Assembly (NCBI RefSeq): GCF_001984105.1
Contig: NZ_MTQM01000006.1
Coordinates: forward strand, 124,001 to 188,000
DNA from: Microbacterium sp. CSI-V
GTDB lineage: Bacteria; Actinomycetota; Actinomycetes; Actinomycetales; Microbacteriaceae
Reading direction: 5' to 3'
Length of the DNA stretch: 64,000 nucleotides
The notes below the pieces were generated by a model, which searched no databases, was not told where the DNA came from, and saw nothing but the letters and a program-made list of their open reading frames with translations. Shown piece after piece: positions 33,538-43,918 of this stretch (its first letter is position 1; the number at the start of each line of letters is the position of its first letter). Both the position numbers and the translations under genes were made by a program.

Positions 33538-34655
33538 TTCGCGGCCTGGGCGCTTCCGGCCTCGAGCGCCGTGGCGACGGTGTCCTGCAGCTCGTGCCAC
33601 GAGGCGATGAACTTCTCCACGCCTTCGTCCTCGAGCACCTGGGTCGCGTCGGCGAAGTCGACGCCCGCGGCGGCGAGCTGGTCGAAGACCTCGTGCGCCT
33701 CGGCGTAGGCGCCGGTGATGGTGTCACCGGTGATCACGCCGTGGTCGAAGGTCGCCTCGAGCGTCTTCTCGGGCATGGTGTTGACCGTGCCGGGAGCGAC
33801 GAGCTCGGTGACGTAGAGCGTGTCCGGCAGGGCCGGGTCCTTCACGCCCGTGGAGGCCCACAGGGGGCGCTGGACGGTGGCGCCGGCGGCGAGCAGCTCC
33901 TTCGCGCGGTCCTCGGCGAACTTCTGCTCGTAGAGCTCGTACGCCAGACGCGCGTTGGCGAGGCCCGCCTTGCCCTTGAGCGCGGCCGCCTCGTCGGTGC
34001 CGATCGCGGCGAGGCGCTTGTCGACCTCGGTGTCCACGCGCGAGACGAAGAACGACGCGACCGACTGGAGGGTCGAGATGTCGTGCCCGGCCGCGTGGGC
34101 CTTCTCGACGCCCGCGAGGTAGGCGTCGATGACCTCGGCGTAACGCTCGAGGCTGAAGATCAGCGTCACGTTGACGGAGATGCCGGCGCCGATGACCTCG
34201 GTGATCGCGGGGAGCCCGGCCTTGGTGGCGGGGATCTTGATCAGCACGTTCGGGCGGTCGACGCGCGCGGACAGATCCTTCGCCTGCGCGACGGTGGCCT
34301 CGGTGTCGTGCGCGAGGTCGGGGGAGACCTCGATCGACACGCGGCCGTCGACGCCCCCGGTGGACTCGAAGACCGGGAGGAAGATGTCGCAGGCGTCGCG
34401 CACGTCGTCGGTGGTGATCGAGAAGATCGCCTCGTCGACGCCGGCGCCCTGGGCGGCGAGCTCGCGGACCTGGCCCTCGTACGCCTCGCCCTTGGACAGG
34501 GCACCGGCGAAGATCGTCGGGTTCGTGGTGACGCCCGAGACGTTGCGCTTCTCGATGAGTTCGGCGAGGTTGCCGGACTGGATGCGCTGACGGGACAGGT
34601 CGTCGAGCCAGATGCTGACGCCTGCGGCGGAAAGCTGTTCGGTGGGAGTGCTCAT
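33534..34655 (-). CDS. tal: Transaldolase
   Basis: 373 residues. It moves a three-carbon unit between sugar phosphates in the non-oxidative pentose-phosphate pathway. Motifs seen are [20 protein letters not shown] and [12 protein letters not shown], the last with the Schiff-base lysine region, and the length is right for the longer actinobacterial type. It starts 18 bp after tkt and overlaps pgi, inside one operon. Confidence 0.97.
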   Translation of the reverse strand: MSTPTEQLSAAGVSIWLDDLSRQRIQSGNLAELIEKRNVSGVTTNPTIFAGALSKGEAYEGQVRELAAQGAGVDEAIFSITTDDVRDACDIFLPVFESTGGVDGRVSIEVSPDLAHDTEATVAQAKDLSARVDRPNVLIKIPATKAGLPAITEVIGAGISVNVTLIFSLERYAEVIDAYLAGVEKAHAAGHDISTLQSVASFFVSRVDTEVDKRLAAIGTDEAAALKGKAGLANARLAYELYEQKFAEDRAKELLAAGATVQRPLWASTGVKDPALPDTLYVTELVAPGTVNTMPEKTLEATFDHGVITGDTITGAYAEAHEVFDQLAAAGVDFADATQVLEDEGVEKFIASWHELQDTVATALEAGSAQAAK

Positions 34656-34673
34656 GTCTGTTCTCCTGGTCTC

Positions 34674-36773
34674 TTACTTCGCGGCGGCGATCGACTCGTG
34701 CGCGGCCGCGACGACGGCCTCGGCGGTGATCCCGAACTTCTGGAAGAGGGTCTTGTAGTCGGCGGAGGCGCCGAAGTGATCGATCGCGACGGAGCGGCCG
34801 GCGTCGCCGACGATGCCCGCCCACGTGAGGGCCGAACCGGCCTCGACGGACACGCGTGCCTTCACCGAGGAGGGCAGCACCGACTCGCGGTAGGCCTCGT
34901 CCTGCTCGGCGAACCACTCGAGCGACGGTGCCGACACGACCCGGGCGTGGATGCCTTCGGCGGCGAGCGTCTCGCGCGCCTGGACGGCCAGCTGCACCTC
35001 GGAGCCCGTGGCGATGAGGAGGACGTCCGGCTCGCCGTTCGCGGCCTCGGCCAGCACGTAGGCGCCCTTGACGGCGTTCGCCGCGGAGGCGAACTCCTCG
35101 CCCGAGGCCTCGCCGGCGCCGCGCTCGAACACCGGGATGTTCTGACGCGTGAGGGCGATGCCCGCGGGACCCTCCGTGCGACGCAGCATCTCGAGCCAGA
35201 CCACCGAGGTCTCGTTGGCGTCCGCCGGTCGCACGACGGCGAAGTTCGGGATGGCGCGGAGCGTGGCGAGCTGCTCGATCGGCTGGTGCGTCGGGCCGTC
35301 TTCGCCGAGGGCGACGGAGTCGTGCGTCCAGACGAAGATCGTCGGGATGTTCATCAGGGCGGCCAGACGCACCGGCGGCCGCATGTAGTCGCTGAAGATG
35401 AGGAACGTGCCGCCGAACGGGCGCGTCGGACCGTGCAGCACGATGCCGTTGAGGATCGCGCCCATCGCGTGCTCGCGGATACCGAAGTGGAGCACCCGGC
35501 CGTAGGGGTCGCCCGACCACTCGTGCGTGGACCACGACTCGGGGATGAAGGATTTGGCGTCCTTGATCGTGGTCAGGTTGGACTCGGCGAGGTCGGCCGA
35601 TCCGCCCCAGAGCTCGGGGAGTTCCGCGGCCAGCGCGTTGATGACCGTGCCGGAGGCGGCGCGGGTGGAGACATCCTTGCCGGCTTCGAAGGCGGGGAGC
35701 GCCTCGGCGATGTCGGCGGGGAGCTCGCGGGCCTGCAGGCGGTCCCACAGCTGCTTGCGCTCGGGGTGGGCCTCGGCCCAGGCGTCGAACTTCTGCTGCC
35801 AGGCGGCCTTCTCGGCCTCGCCGCGCTTCACGAGTTCGCGGGTGTGGGCGATGACGTCGTCGGCGACCGCGAAGTGCTGCTCGGGGTCGAAGCCGAGGAC
35901 CTCCTTCGTGGCCTTCAGCTCGTCTGCGCCGAGGGCGGAGCCGTGGATCTTGCCCGAGTTCTGCTTGCCGGGGGAGGGCCAGCCGATGATCGTCTTGAGG
36001 ATGATGAGCGAGGGCTTGCTCGTCTCGCCCTGGGCGGCCTCGATCGCGGAGTGGAGCTCGGCGACGTCCTCGACGTACTGGCCGGTCTTCTTCCAGTCGA
36101 CGGTCTGGACGTGCCAGCCGTAGGCCTCGTAGCGCTTCTGCACGTCCTCCGTGAAGGCGACGTTGGTGTCGTCCTCGATCGAGATCTGGTTGGAGTCGTA
36201 GATCGCGATGAGGTTGCCGAGCTCCTGGTGGCCGGCGAGGGAGGAGGCCTCGCTGGTCACGCCCTCCTGCAGGTCGCCGTCGCCGGCGATGACGTACACG
36301 TAGTGGTCGAACGGGCTCTCGCCGGCGGGCGACTCGGGGTCGAACAGGCCGCGCTCGTAGCGCGCCGCATAGGCGAAGCCGACCGACGAGGCCAGGCCCT
36401 GACCGAGCGGACCCGTCGTGATCTCGACGCCGTCGGTGTGCCCGTACTCGGGGTGGCCGGGGGTGAGCGAGCCCCACGTGCGGAGCGCCTCGAGGTCCCT
36501 CAGCTCGAGGCCGAAACCGCCGAGGTAGAGCTGGATGTATTGGGTGAGCGAGGAGTGCCCCACCGAGAGGATGAAGCGGTCGCGGCCGGGCCAGTGCGTG
36601 TCGGCCGGGTCGTGGCGCAGGACGCGCTGGTACAGCAGGTAAGCGGCCGGTGCGAGAGACATCGCGGTGCCGGGGTGACCGTTCCCCACCTTCTCGACGG
36701 CGTCCGCCGCCAGAACGCGTGCGGTGTCCACCGCGCGCCGATCGATCTCATCCCATTCGAAGTCCGACAACAC
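34674..36773 (-). CDS. tkt: Transketolase
   Basis: 699 residues. This thiamine-diphosphate enzyme transfers two-carbon units between sugars. Family blocks include GNGHPGTAMSLAPAAYLLYQ, the thiamine-diphosphate motif GDGDLQEGV...NLIAIYDSNQISI, and the pyrimidine-domain FVWTHDSVALGEDGPTHQP. The GTG at 36773 with GAGAAAGG upstream gives the expected N-terminus (VLSDFEWDEIDRRAV). It is the first gene of the operon, divergent from ctaB. Confidence 0.97.
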   Translation of the reverse strand: MLSDFEWDEIDRRAVDTARVLAADAVEKVGNGHPGTAMSLAPAAYLLYQRVLRHDPADTHWPGRDRFILSVGHSSLTQYIQLYLGGFGLELRDLEALRTWGSLTPGHPEYGHTDGVEITTGPLGQGLASSVGFAYAARYERGLFDPESPAGESPFDHYVYVIAGDGDLQEGVTSEASSLAGHQELGNLIAIYDSNQISIEDDTNVAFTEDVQKRYEAYGWHVQTVDWKKTGQYVEDVAELHSAIEAAQGETSKPSLIILKTIIGWPSPGKQNSGKIHGSALGADELKATKEVLGFDPEQHFAVADDVIAHTRELVKRGEAEKAAWQQKFDAWAEAHPERKQLWDRLQARELPADIAEALPAFEAGKDVSTRAASGTVINALAAELPELWGGSADLAESNLTTIKDAKSFIPESWSTHEWSGDPYGRVLHFGIREHAMGAILNGIVLHGPTRPFGGTFLIFSDYMRPPVRLAALMNIPTIFVWTHDSVALGEDGPTHQPIEQLATLRAIPNFAVVRPADANETSVVWLEMLRRTEGPAGIALTRQNIPVFERGAGEASGEEFASAANAVKGAYVLAEAANGEPDVLLIATGSEVQLAVQARETLAAEGIHARVVSAPSLEWFAEQDEAYRESVLPSSVKARVSVEAGSALTWAGIVGDAGRSVAIDHFGASADYKTLFQKFGITAEAVVAAAHESIAAAK

Positions 36774-36960
36774 GGTGCCTTTCTCGTCACTTTGCGCCCG
36801 GGTCACGATCCGACGCCGCACTCGACGCCGTAGGGGCGGGAGTGGGGTGGGGTGGTCGGCGCGGGGCGCGCGTTCATCGCCAGCATAGCGAGAACGCGCC
36901 GGCGCCCGAGACTGTTCCCGAGGGGGTCGACAGGCGGCCGGGCGTGTGTACGGGATGCCA

Positions 36961-36966
36961 TAGAAT
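36961..36966 (+). promoter_or_regulatory. Candidate -10 hexamer for ctaB
   Basis: TAGAAT, matching TANNNT, lies 33 bp before the ctaB ATG in the 226-bp gap divergent from tkt. The rest of the gap is GC-rich; no convincing -35 and no minus-strand -10 for tkt are evident. Confidence 0.45.
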
Positions 36967-36999
36967 CGGAGGGATACGCACGCTCTACCCCGGGGGACG

Positions 37000-37926
37000 A
37001 TGGACATCTCGACGACGTCGCACGTCACTGCGACGACCGATCGGCGCTCTCTCGGACGCACGGTTCGCGCCTACGTCGCGCTGACGAAGCCGCGCGTGCT
37101 GGAACTGCTGCTGGTCACGACCGTTCCGGTCATGATCCTCGCCGCGCGGGGCCTGCCCGACCTCTGGCTGATCTTCGCCACCGTCATCGGCGGATCGCTG
37201 AGCGCCGGTTCGGCGGCGGCTTTCAACATGTACCTCGACCGCGACATCGACGCGCACATGCAGCGCACCGAGAATCGGCCGCTGGTCACCGGCGAGGTGT
37301 CGCCCCGCGGCGCCCTCACGTTCGCGTGGACGCTCGCCGCCGTGTCGACGGTGTGGCTGTGGGTCTTCACCAACCCGCTCGCCGCCGCCCTCTCGGCCAT
37401 CGCGATCTTCTTCTACGTCGTCATCTACACGATGATCCTCAAGCGCCGCACCGAGCAGAACATCGTGTGGGGCGGCATCGCCGGCTGCTTCCCGGTGCTC
37501 ATCGGCTGGTCCGCCGTGACCGGTTCGCTCTCCTGGGCGCCGCTCATCCTGTTCGCGCTGGTCTTCCTGTGGACGCCGCCGCACTACTGGCCGCTGTCGA
37601 TGAAGTACGCCGCCCAGTACGACGAGGTCGATGTCCCGATGCTCGGTGCCACGCGCAGCGGCTCGCAGGTCGGACTCCAGGTCATCCTCTACGCGTGGGC
37701 CACCGTCGCGTGCTCCCTGCTGCTGATCCCCGTGGCATCCATGGGTCTCGTCTACAGCGTGTCGGCACTCGTGTTCGGCGGCTGGTTCGTCTACGAGTCG
37801 CACCGCCTGTACTCCCGGGCCGTCCAGGGGGGCGAGCCTCGACCGATGCGCGTCTTCCACGCGTCGATCACCTACCTGACGCTGCTCTTCGTGGCCATCG
37901 CGGTCGACCCGCTCCTGCCGTTCTGA
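37000..37926 (+). CDS. ctaB: Protohaem IX farnesyltransferase (haem O synthase)
   Basis: 308 residues, about eight to nine membrane helices. It attaches a farnesyl group to haem B to give haem O for cytochrome oxidase. The prenyltransferase UbiA-family signature [20 protein letters not shown] carries the aspartates that bind the prenyl diphosphate via magnesium; [12 protein letters not shown] is the second conserved loop. The ctaB-tkt divergent layout is conserved in actinobacteria. A hairpin terminator follows. Confidence 0.97.
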   Translation: MDISTTSHVTATTDRRSLGRTVRAYVALTKPRVLELLLVTTVPVMILAARGLPDLWLIFATVIGGSLSAGSAAAFNMYLDRDIDAHMQRTENRPLVTGEVSPRGALTFAWTLAAVSTVWLWVFTNPLAAALSAIAIFFYVVIYTMILKRRTEQNIVWGGIAGCFPVLIGWSAVTGSLSWAPLILFALVFLWTPPHYWPLSMKYAAQYDEVDVPMLGATRSGSQVGLQVILYAWATVACSLLLIPVASMGLVYSVSALVFGGWFVYESHRLYSRAVQGGEPRPMRVFHASITYLTLLFVAIAVDPLLPF

Positions 37927-37938
37927 GTCGCCGACTCC

Positions 37939-37984
37939 ACGAAGAACGCCCGCCCCCCTTTCGGGAGCGGGCGTTCTTCGTCTT
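37939..37984. terminator. Bidirectional hairpin terminator between ctaB and the convergent membrane-protein gene
   Basis: A 15-bp perfect outer stem (37939-37953 with 37967-37981) around a 13-nt loop, ending in TCTTACGG. It lies 13 bp after the ctaB stop and 12 bp before the stop of the convergent gene. Confidence 0.85.
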
Positions 37985-37995
37985 ACGGGCCGTGC

Positions 37996-38478
37996 TCAGG
38001 AACGCGGGTGCTCGTCACCCGTGTCGAGCTTCGGCGCGTCGTGCGCCGCCTGCGGCGGGGCGGGGGTGTCGGAGGTGGTCTCGACGTCCGCGTCCTCGAG
38101 CACGAGGGGTGCGGCGGGGGCGGTCGTCGCGGCGGCGGCGACGGTGGGGGCGGCCGCGAACGGGGCGCTCTCGTCGTCGCTGTTCCAGTCGATCGTCTCG
38201 ACGGCGACATCGGGGCGCGGACGCGTGGACACCGCGGTGGCGACGGCGAGCGTCGCGACGAGTCCGATGGCACCGGCACCGAGCACCGCGGCACCGACGA
38301 TCGCCCACGACTGGGCGACGTAGACCGTGACGACGGTCGCGTTCGGGTCGTTCAGCACCGCTTGCATCGCGTCGATCTGCTGGAAGACGATGACCAGTCC
38401 GCCGATCACGGAGGCCAGGGAAAGCACCAGGAGCACCCAGAACGGGATGCTGGTCACCAGGCGGGGGCGGGTCTGCAT
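37996..38478 (-). CDS. Small membrane protein with two TM helices, unknown function
   Basis: 160 residues from the ATG at 38478, which has AAGGAG 8 nt upstream. Two hydrophobic helices (residues ~10-32 and ~56-80) are followed by an alanine/proline-rich, acidic cytoplasmic tail. I do not recognise a conserved domain. It lies between ctaA and ctaB on the minus strand, so a role linked to the respiratory membrane is possible but unsupported. Confidence 0.75.
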   Translation of the reverse strand: MQTRPRLVTSIPFWVLLVLSLASVIGGLVIVFQQIDAMQAVLNDPNATVVTVYVAQSWAIVGAAVLGAGAIGLVATLAVATAVSTRPRPDVAVETIDWNSDDESAPFAAAPTVAAAATTAPAAPLVLEDADVETTSDTPAPPQAAHDAPKLDTGDEHPRS

Positions 38479-38590
38479 GGAAGAACTCCTTCGATCTCCG
38501 GGCACGGTCGGCACCGGAGCGTCCACAGTCTCGCACCCATCAGTGCGGGGACTCTGGGCTCTCGATGAAATCCCTATGAACGCGCTAAGG

Positions 38591-39559
38591 TCAGCGCCGC
38601 GCGGCTCCGACGGCGTCGAGCCGATCGACGGAACCGACGGCGACCGGGGCCTTGAGTCGGAGGACGACGACCGTCATCGCCGCGGCGGCGAGGGCGGCCA
38701 GGACCATGTGCACGCCGACGGCGAGCTCGGGCAGGCCGTTGCGGGCCTGGTACAGACCGACGGCGATCTGCACCACTTCGACCGCCAGCAGCGCCGTCGC
38801 CCAGCGGCGCACGGGCAGCCGCAGGCGCCACGCGAGCACGACGATGGCGGTGGTCAGCACGAACAGGGCGTAGCCGGGCCAGGAGTGCACGTGCTCGAGG
38901 ACTTCGGCGTCGAAGCCGTTGCGCTGCACCGCCGCCGCGTCGCCCGAGTGGGGGCCGGCGCCGGTGGTGAGGACGCCGAAGACGACGGTGAGGGCGAGCA
39001 CGCCGGTCGTGGCATGCACCAGTCCCGCGAACCAGGCGGGCACGACGCGCTCGCGCGGCCCCGCCGGCAGGTACATGAGGGTCAGGAACGCCGCGCACAC
39101 GGTGACGAGGGCGACCGAGGCGATGTAGTGGAAGCCCACGATGAAGGGGTTCAGGCCCGTGAGGACCGTGATGCCGCCCACGACGGCCTGCGCGACGATC
39201 CCGCCGAGCACGACGACGGCGAGGACGAACATCACGCGCCGCTCGTGACGCAGACGCCACATCAGGACGACGACGGCCAGGGCCAGGATGCCGACGACGC
39301 CGGTGAGCGTCCGATTCCCGAACTCGATGATCCCGTGGATCCCCATCTCGGGGGTGTTCACGAGCGAGTCGGGCGTGCAGCGCGGCCACGTGGGGCAGCC
39401 GAGGCCCGAACCGGTCAGGCGCACCGCGCCGCCGGTGCCGATGATGAGCACCTCGGCGACGAACGACAGCCACGCGAAGACACGGATGCGGCGGTCGATG
39501 CGGGCCGGCAGCCAGTCGAGGACGCGACGGAGCGCGCGGGGGGACGAAGCGGTGGACAT
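38591..39559 (-). CDS. ctaA: Haem A synthase (COX15/CtaA)
   Basis: 322 residues with about eight membrane helices. It oxidises haem O to haem A for aa3-type cytochrome oxidase. Conserved features include GGAVRLTGSGLGCPTWPRC with its cysteine pair, IIEFGNRTLTG, and histidines in helix loops (GFHYIAS, EHVHSW) that bind haem. The ATG is preceded by CAGGAGG. It is divergent from the suf operon, as in many actinobacteria. Confidence 0.95.
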   Translation of the reverse strand: MSTASSPRALRRVLDWLPARIDRRIRVFAWLSFVAEVLIIGTGGAVRLTGSGLGCPTWPRCTPDSLVNTPEMGIHGIIEFGNRTLTGVVGILALAVVVLMWRLRHERRVMFVLAVVVLGGIVAQAVVGGITVLTGLNPFIVGFHYIASVALVTVCAAFLTLMYLPAGPRERVVPAWFAGLVHATTGVLALTVVFGVLTTGAGPHSGDAAAVQRNGFDAEVLEHVHSWPGYALFVLTTAIVVLAWRLRLPVRRWATALLAVEVVQIAVGLYQARNGLPELAVGVHMVLAALAAAAMTVVVLRLKAPVAVGSVDRLDAVGAARR

Positions 39560-39637
39560 GCGCGCAGCCTCCTGGCGGCGGGGCGCTCGGGCCGGTGCGA
39601 GGGGTGCGCGTGCCGTGCCGGGAGCGGGCGTTGCCTG

Positions 39638-39815
39638 TAGAATCGAAGGGTCTTCCGGTGCAGCGCTCGCGCGTCTCGCACCTCTGACAGTCTAGGCGCG
39701 CAGCCAGCGCCTTCGAGCGGGCCCACCAGCGACGTTCCTGTGACTCCGACCGGAGTCCGTCGCGGAATGTTGGGGCGGATGACACCGTTGAGGCCCGAGA
39801 AGGAGAGTGACCACC
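39638..39815 (+). promoter_or_regulatory. suf operon promoter and long leader
   Basis: A TAGAAT -10-like hexamer at 39638-39643 would give a leader of ~165 nt. The leader holds a small hairpin (GACTCC-GACC-GGAGTC, 39742-39757) and ends with AAGGAGA before the sufB start. No SufR gene or clear regulator site is visible, so control is unknown. Confidence 0.4.
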
Positions 39816-41234
39816 ATGTCCGATGTACTCATCGACCGACCAGAGCTCGAAAGCCTGGGGCAATACGAGTTCGGCTGGCACGACACGGATGCCGCGGGCG
39901 CGATCGCGCAGCGGGGCATCAACGAAGACGTCGTGCGGGGCATCTCCGCCCTCAAGTCCGAGCCCGAGTGGATGCTGAAGACGCGTCTCAAGGGCTATCA
40001 GCTCTTCGGTCGCAAGCCCATGCCCACCTGGGGTGCCGACCTGTCGGAGATCGACTTCGACAACATCAAGTACTTCGTGCGCTCGACCGAGAAGCAGGCG
40101 CAGTCGTGGGAGGACCTCCCCGAGGAGATCCGCAACACCTACGAGAAGCTCGGCATCCCCGAGGCTGAGCGTCAGCGTCTCGTCGCCGGTGTCGCCGCGC
40201 AGTACGAGTCCGAGGTGGTCTACCACCAGATCCGCGAGGACCTCGAGCAGCAGGGTGTCATCTTCATGGACACCGACACGGCGCTGCGCGAGCACCCCGA
40301 GTTCTTCGAGGAGTACTTCGGCACGGTCATCCCGGCCGGTGACAACAAGTTCGCGGCGCTGAACACGGCCGTGTGGTCGGGCGGCTCGTTCGTGTACGTG
40401 CCCAAGGGTGTGCACGTCGAGATCCCGCTGCAGGCGTACTTCCGCATCAACACCGAGAACATGGGCCAGTTCGAGCGGACCCTGATCATCGCGGACGAAG
40501 ACAGCTACGTGCACTACATCGAGGGCTGCACGGCCCCGATCTACAAGAGCGACTCGCTCCACTCGGCCGTGGTCGAGATCATCGTGAAGAAGAACGCGCG
40601 CGTACGCTACACGACGATCCAGAACTGGTCGAACAACGTCTACAACCTCGTCACCAAGCGCGCAGTGGCCCACGAGGGCGCGACGATGGAGTGGGTCGAC
40701 GGCAACATCGGCTCCAAGGTGACGATGAAGTACCCGTCGATCTACCTCATGGGCGAGCACGCCAAGGGCGAGACGCTCTCGGTCGCCTTCGCGGGTCCCG
40801 GTCAGCACCAGGACGCCGGCGCGAAGATGATCCACATGGCTCCGTACACGCAGTCCTCGATCGTGTCGAAGTCCATCGCCCGCGGCGGCGGTCGCGCGGG
40901 CTACCGCGGCGAGGTCCGCGTGGATGCCAATGCCCACCACTCCGCGAACACCGTGCGGTGCGACGCGCTGCTGGTGGACACCATCTCGCGCTCGGACACG
41001 TACCCGGCGATCGACATCCGCGTCGATGACGTGCAGCTCGGCCACGAAGCCACCGTCTCGAAGGTCAGCGAGGAGCAGCTGTTCTACCTGCAGTCCCGCG
41101 GCCTGCCCGAGGACGAGGCCATGGCCATGATCGTGCGCGGCTTCATCGAGCCGATCGCCCGCGAGCTGCCCATGGAGTACGCCCTCGAACTGAACAAGCT
41201 CATCGAGATGGGCATGGAAGGATCCGTCGGTTAA
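39816..41234 (+). CDS. sufB: Fe-S cluster assembly scaffold SufB
   Basis: 472 residues. SufB is the scaffold on which Fe-S clusters are built in the SufBCD complex. Family blocks seen are [47 protein letters not shown] with its cysteine, and [17 protein letters not shown] with the conserved C-terminal cysteine. AAGGAGA directly touches a GTG at 39807, so the ATG at 39816, about 10 nt downstream, is the better start. sufD follows with no gap. Confidence 0.97.
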   Translation: MSDVLIDRPELESLGQYEFGWHDTDAAGAIAQRGINEDVVRGISALKSEPEWMLKTRLKGYQLFGRKPMPTWGADLSEIDFDNIKYFVRSTEKQAQSWEDLPEEIRNTYEKLGIPEAERQRLVAGVAAQYESEVVYHQIREDLEQQGVIFMDTDTALREHPEFFEEYFGTVIPAGDNKFAALNTAVWSGGSFVYVPKGVHVEIPLQAYFRINTENMGQFERTLIIADEDSYVHYIEGCTAPIYKSDSLHSAVVEIIVKKNARVRYTTIQNWSNNVYNLVTKRAVAHEGATMEWVDGNIGSKVTMKYPSIYLMGEHAKGETLSVAFAGPGQHQDAGAKMIHMAPYTQSSIVSKSIARGGGRAGYRGEVRVDANAHHSANTVRCDALLVDTISRSDTYPAIDIRVDDVQLGHEATVSKVSEEQLFYLQSRGLPEDEAMAMIVRGFIEPIARELPMEYALELNKLIEMGMEGSVG

Positions 41235-42428
41235 ATGACGACTGCGACCCAGACCCCCGCCGGCACGGCGGAGGGTCACATCGATCCTGCCGCCCTCGTG
41301 GCATCCGTCGTTCCCGTCCAGACGCGGTCGGAGCGTCCGACGTCGTTCGACCCGAAGGATTTCGGCACCCCGACCGGCCGCGAGGTCAACTGGAAGCTGA
41401 GCCCGGTCGACCGGCTCGCACCGCTCTTCGTGGACGAGGCGGGCGCGGAGGGCATCATGCGCGTCGAAGTGAGCGCGCCCGACGCGGTCGAGCAGCTGCG
41501 CCTGGCCGTCGGCGACGCCCCGCGCGGCGAGCACTTCCGACCGGAAGACCTCCCGGCAGCGCTGGCATGGGTGCACGAGCCCGAGGCGCCGCTGCTGCGC
41601 ATCCCCGCGAACGTCGAGCTCGATGAGCCGATCGTCGTGCGGTTGACCGGCACGGGCGGCCTCGCGCACGCCCACGTCGTCATCGAGGCGCAGCCGAACT
41701 CCCGCGGCACCGTGGTGCTGCGGCACGAGGGCAGCGCGCAGCACGCGCAGAACGTCGAGATCCTCGTCCGCGACGGCGCCGAGCTGACGGTCGTGTCGGT
41801 GCAGCGCTGGGACGACGACGCGATCCACGCGGCGTCGCACCAGGCGCGGGTCGACCGCGACGCGAAGCTGACCCACGTGGTGGTGAGCTTCGGCGGCGGC
41901 GTCGTCCGCGTGAACCCGTCGGTGGAGCTCGCCGGATCCGGCGCCGAGGGTCGGCTGTACGGCCTGTCGTTCGCCGACGCCGGCCAGCACCTGGAGTCGC
42001 AGGTCTACCTGCACCACAAGGGTCCCCACACCGTCGGCGACGTCCTCTACAAGGGCGCGCTGCAGGGTGCGAGCGCCCGCAGCGTCTGGATCGGCGACGT
42101 GCTCATCGGATCGGATGCCACCGGGACCGACTCGTACGAGGCGAACCGCAACCTCGTGCTGACCGACGGCGCCCGCGCCGACTCGATCCCGAACCTCGAG
42201 ATCGAGACCGGCGACATCCAGGGCGCCGGGCACGCGAGCGCGACCGGTCGCTTCGACGACGAGCAGCTCTTCTACCTGCAGGCCCGCGGCATCGCCGAGG
42301 ACGAGGCGCGGCGTCTCGTCGTGCTCGGGTTCCTCAGCGAGATCGTCCAGCGCATCGGCATCCCCGAGCTCGAGACCGAGCTCATCGAGGCGATCGAGCG
42401 CGAGCTGGCCGAGGGGGCCGCGGCGTGA
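41235..42428 (+). CDS. sufD: Fe-S cluster assembly protein SufD
   Basis: 397 residues. SufD is the paralogue that pairs with SufB on the SufC ATPases. The beta-helix core and the block SARSVWIGDVLIGSDATGTDSYEANRN with NLEIETGDIQGAGHASATG are typical. The start codon directly abuts the sufB stop, and the stop overlaps the next start (GTGA), so translation is coupled across three genes. Confidence 0.96.
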   Translation: MTTATQTPAGTAEGHIDPAALVASVVPVQTRSERPTSFDPKDFGTPTGREVNWKLSPVDRLAPLFVDEAGAEGIMRVEVSAPDAVEQLRLAVGDAPRGEHFRPEDLPAALAWVHEPEAPLLRIPANVELDEPIVVRLTGTGGLAHAHVVIEAQPNSRGTVVLRHEGSAQHAQNVEILVRDGAELTVVSVQRWDDDAIHAASHQARVDRDAKLTHVVVSFGGGVVRVNPSVELAGSGAEGRLYGLSFADAGQHLESQVYLHHKGPHTVGDVLYKGALQGASARSVWIGDVLIGSDATGTDSYEANRNLVLTDGARADSIPNLEIETGDIQGAGHASATGRFDDEQLFYLQARGIAEDEARRLVVLGFLSEIVQRIGIPELETELIEAIERELAEGAAA

Positions 42429-42754
42429 GCGCGTCCCGCGTGTGCGGCCTCAGCGAGCTCGTGCAGGACGAAGCCCGCCGGGTCGAGGTCGACGGCATCG
42501 CCATGGCTGTCGTGCTCGACGGCAACGGCGAGGTCCACGCCATCGGCGACGTCTGCACGCACGGCGACATCTCGCTCTCCGACGGTTTCGTCGAGGGCGA
42601 CACGCTCGAGTGCTGGGCGCACGGATCCGCGTTCTCGCTGAAGACCGGCCACCCCCTGAACCTGCCGGCCTTCGAGCCGGTCCCCGTGTACGAGGTCGTG
42701 ATCGACGGCGACGACGTGCTCATCGACCCCGCCGTCACCAAGGCGTCGGCCTGA
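42425..42754 (+). CDS. Rieske-type [2Fe-2S] ferredoxin in suf operon
   Basis: 109 residues. The two Rieske ligand pairs are plain: C44-T-H46 and C63-W-A-H66, separated by 16 residues. Soluble Rieske ferredoxins usually pass electrons to oxygenases; here position inside sufBDC suggests it supplies electrons for cluster assembly or acts as an early cluster acceptor. This gene occurs in the suf operon of many actinobacteria, but its role there is not established to my knowledge. GTG start, 4-bp overlap with sufD. Confidence 0.92.
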   Translation: MSASRVCGLSELVQDEARRVEVDGIAMAVVLDGNGEVHAIGDVCTHGDISLSDGFVEGDTLECWAHGSAFSLKTGHPLNLPAFEPVPVYEVVIDGDDVLIDPAVTKASA

Positions 42755-42800
42755 CCGCCGCGCCACCATCGACTCCCCGAACTACCGAGTAAGGAACACC

Positions 42801-43571
42801 ATGTCTGTCCTCGAGATCCGCGACCTCTACGTGACGGTCGAGACGGATGCCGGCACGACCCCGATCCTCAACGGCGTGACGCTGACGCTGCGCACCGGCG
42901 AGACCCACGCCATCATGGGCCCCAACGGGTCCGGCAAGTCGACCCTGGCGTACACGATCGCCGGTCACCCGAAGTACACCGTGACCAGCGGCTCCATCAC
43001 CCTCGACGGTGAGGACGTCCTCGAGATGAGCGTCGACGAGCGCGCCCGCGCCGGACTCTTCCTCGCGATGCAGTACCCGGTCGAGATCCCCGGCGTCACC
43101 GTGACGAACTTCCTCCGCACCGCCAAGACGGCGATCGACGGCGAGGCGCCGGCGATCCGTTCGTGGACCAAGGACGTCAAGGGCGCCATGGAGAACCTGC
43201 GGATGGATGCCAAGTTCGCGTCGCGCAACGTCAACGAGGGATTCTCGGGCGGCGAGAAGAAGCGTCACGAGATCCTCCAGCTCGAGCTGCTCAAGCCGAA
43301 GATCGCCGTGCTCGACGAGACCGACTCGGGGCTGGACGTCGACGCGCTGAAGATCGTGTCGGAGGGCGTCAACCGCGCCAAGGAGACCACCGATCTCGGC
43401 GTGCTGCTCATCACGCACTACACGCGCATCCTCCGCTACATCCGCCCCGACTTCGTCCACGTCGTGGTCAAGGGCCGGATCGTAGAAGAGGGCGGCCCCG
43501 AACTCGCCGACCGGCTCGAAGAAGAGGGTTACGACCGCTTCCTCGAGGCCGGTACGCCGGTCGACGCGTAA
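42801..43571 (+). CDS. sufC: Fe-S cluster assembly ATPase SufC
   Basis: 256 residues. SufC is the ABC-type ATPase that drives shape changes in SufBD. Walker A GPNGSGKST (40-48), signature FSGGEKKRHEI, Walker B IAVLDETDSGLDVDAL and the switch histidine in LLITHYTRIL are all present. AAGGAA precedes the ATG. It follows the Rieske gene by 46 bp. Confidence 0.97.
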   Translation: MSVLEIRDLYVTVETDAGTTPILNGVTLTLRTGETHAIMGPNGSGKSTLAYTIAGHPKYTVTSGSITLDGEDVLEMSVDERARAGLFLAMQYPVEIPGVTVTNFLRTAKTAIDGEAPAIRSWTKDVKGAMENLRMDAKFASRNVNEGFSGGEKKRHEILQLELLKPKIAVLDETDSGLDVDALKIVSEGVNRAKETTDLGVLLITHYTRILRYIRPDFVHVVVKGRIVEEGGPELADRLEEEGYDRFLEAGTPVDA

Positions 43572-43580
43572 GATCGTTAC

Positions 43581-43910
43581 ATGACCGCAACGCTCGCGCC
43601 CGAGAAGTACGACGAGGTCACCGAGGCCCTGAAAGACGTCATGGACCCCGAGCTGGGGATCAACGTCGTCGACCTGGGGCTGATCTATGACCTCGCGTGG
43701 GACGACGAGAACGACGCGCTCGTCATCCACATGACCCTGACGTCGGCGGGGTGCCCCCTCACCGACGTGCTCGAGGAGCAGACCGCTCAGGCACTCGACA
43801 ACGTCGTGGACCGGTTCCGCATCAACTGGGTCTGGATGCCGCCGTGGGGTCCGGAGCGGATCACCGACGACGGACGCGACATGATGCGCGCCCTCGGCTT
43901 CGCGATCTGA
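43581..43910 (+). CDS. sufT: Fe-S assembly factor SufT (DUF59/MIP18 family)
   Basis: 109 residues. DUF59 proteins help mature Fe-S proteins. Family landmarks are DPELGINVVDLGLIYD and the conserved cysteine C58 in TSAGCPLTDVL. It starts 9 bp after sufC and a strong terminator follows, so this is the end of the operon. In many actinobacteria sufS and sufU lie between sufC and sufT; neither is present here. Confidence 0.95.
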   Translation: MTATLAPEKYDEVTEALKDVMDPELGINVVDLGLIYDLAWDDENDALVIHMTLTSAGCPLTDVLEEQTAQALDNVVDRFRINWVWMPPWGPERITDDGRDMMRALGFAI

Positions 43911-43918
43911 CACTTCTT

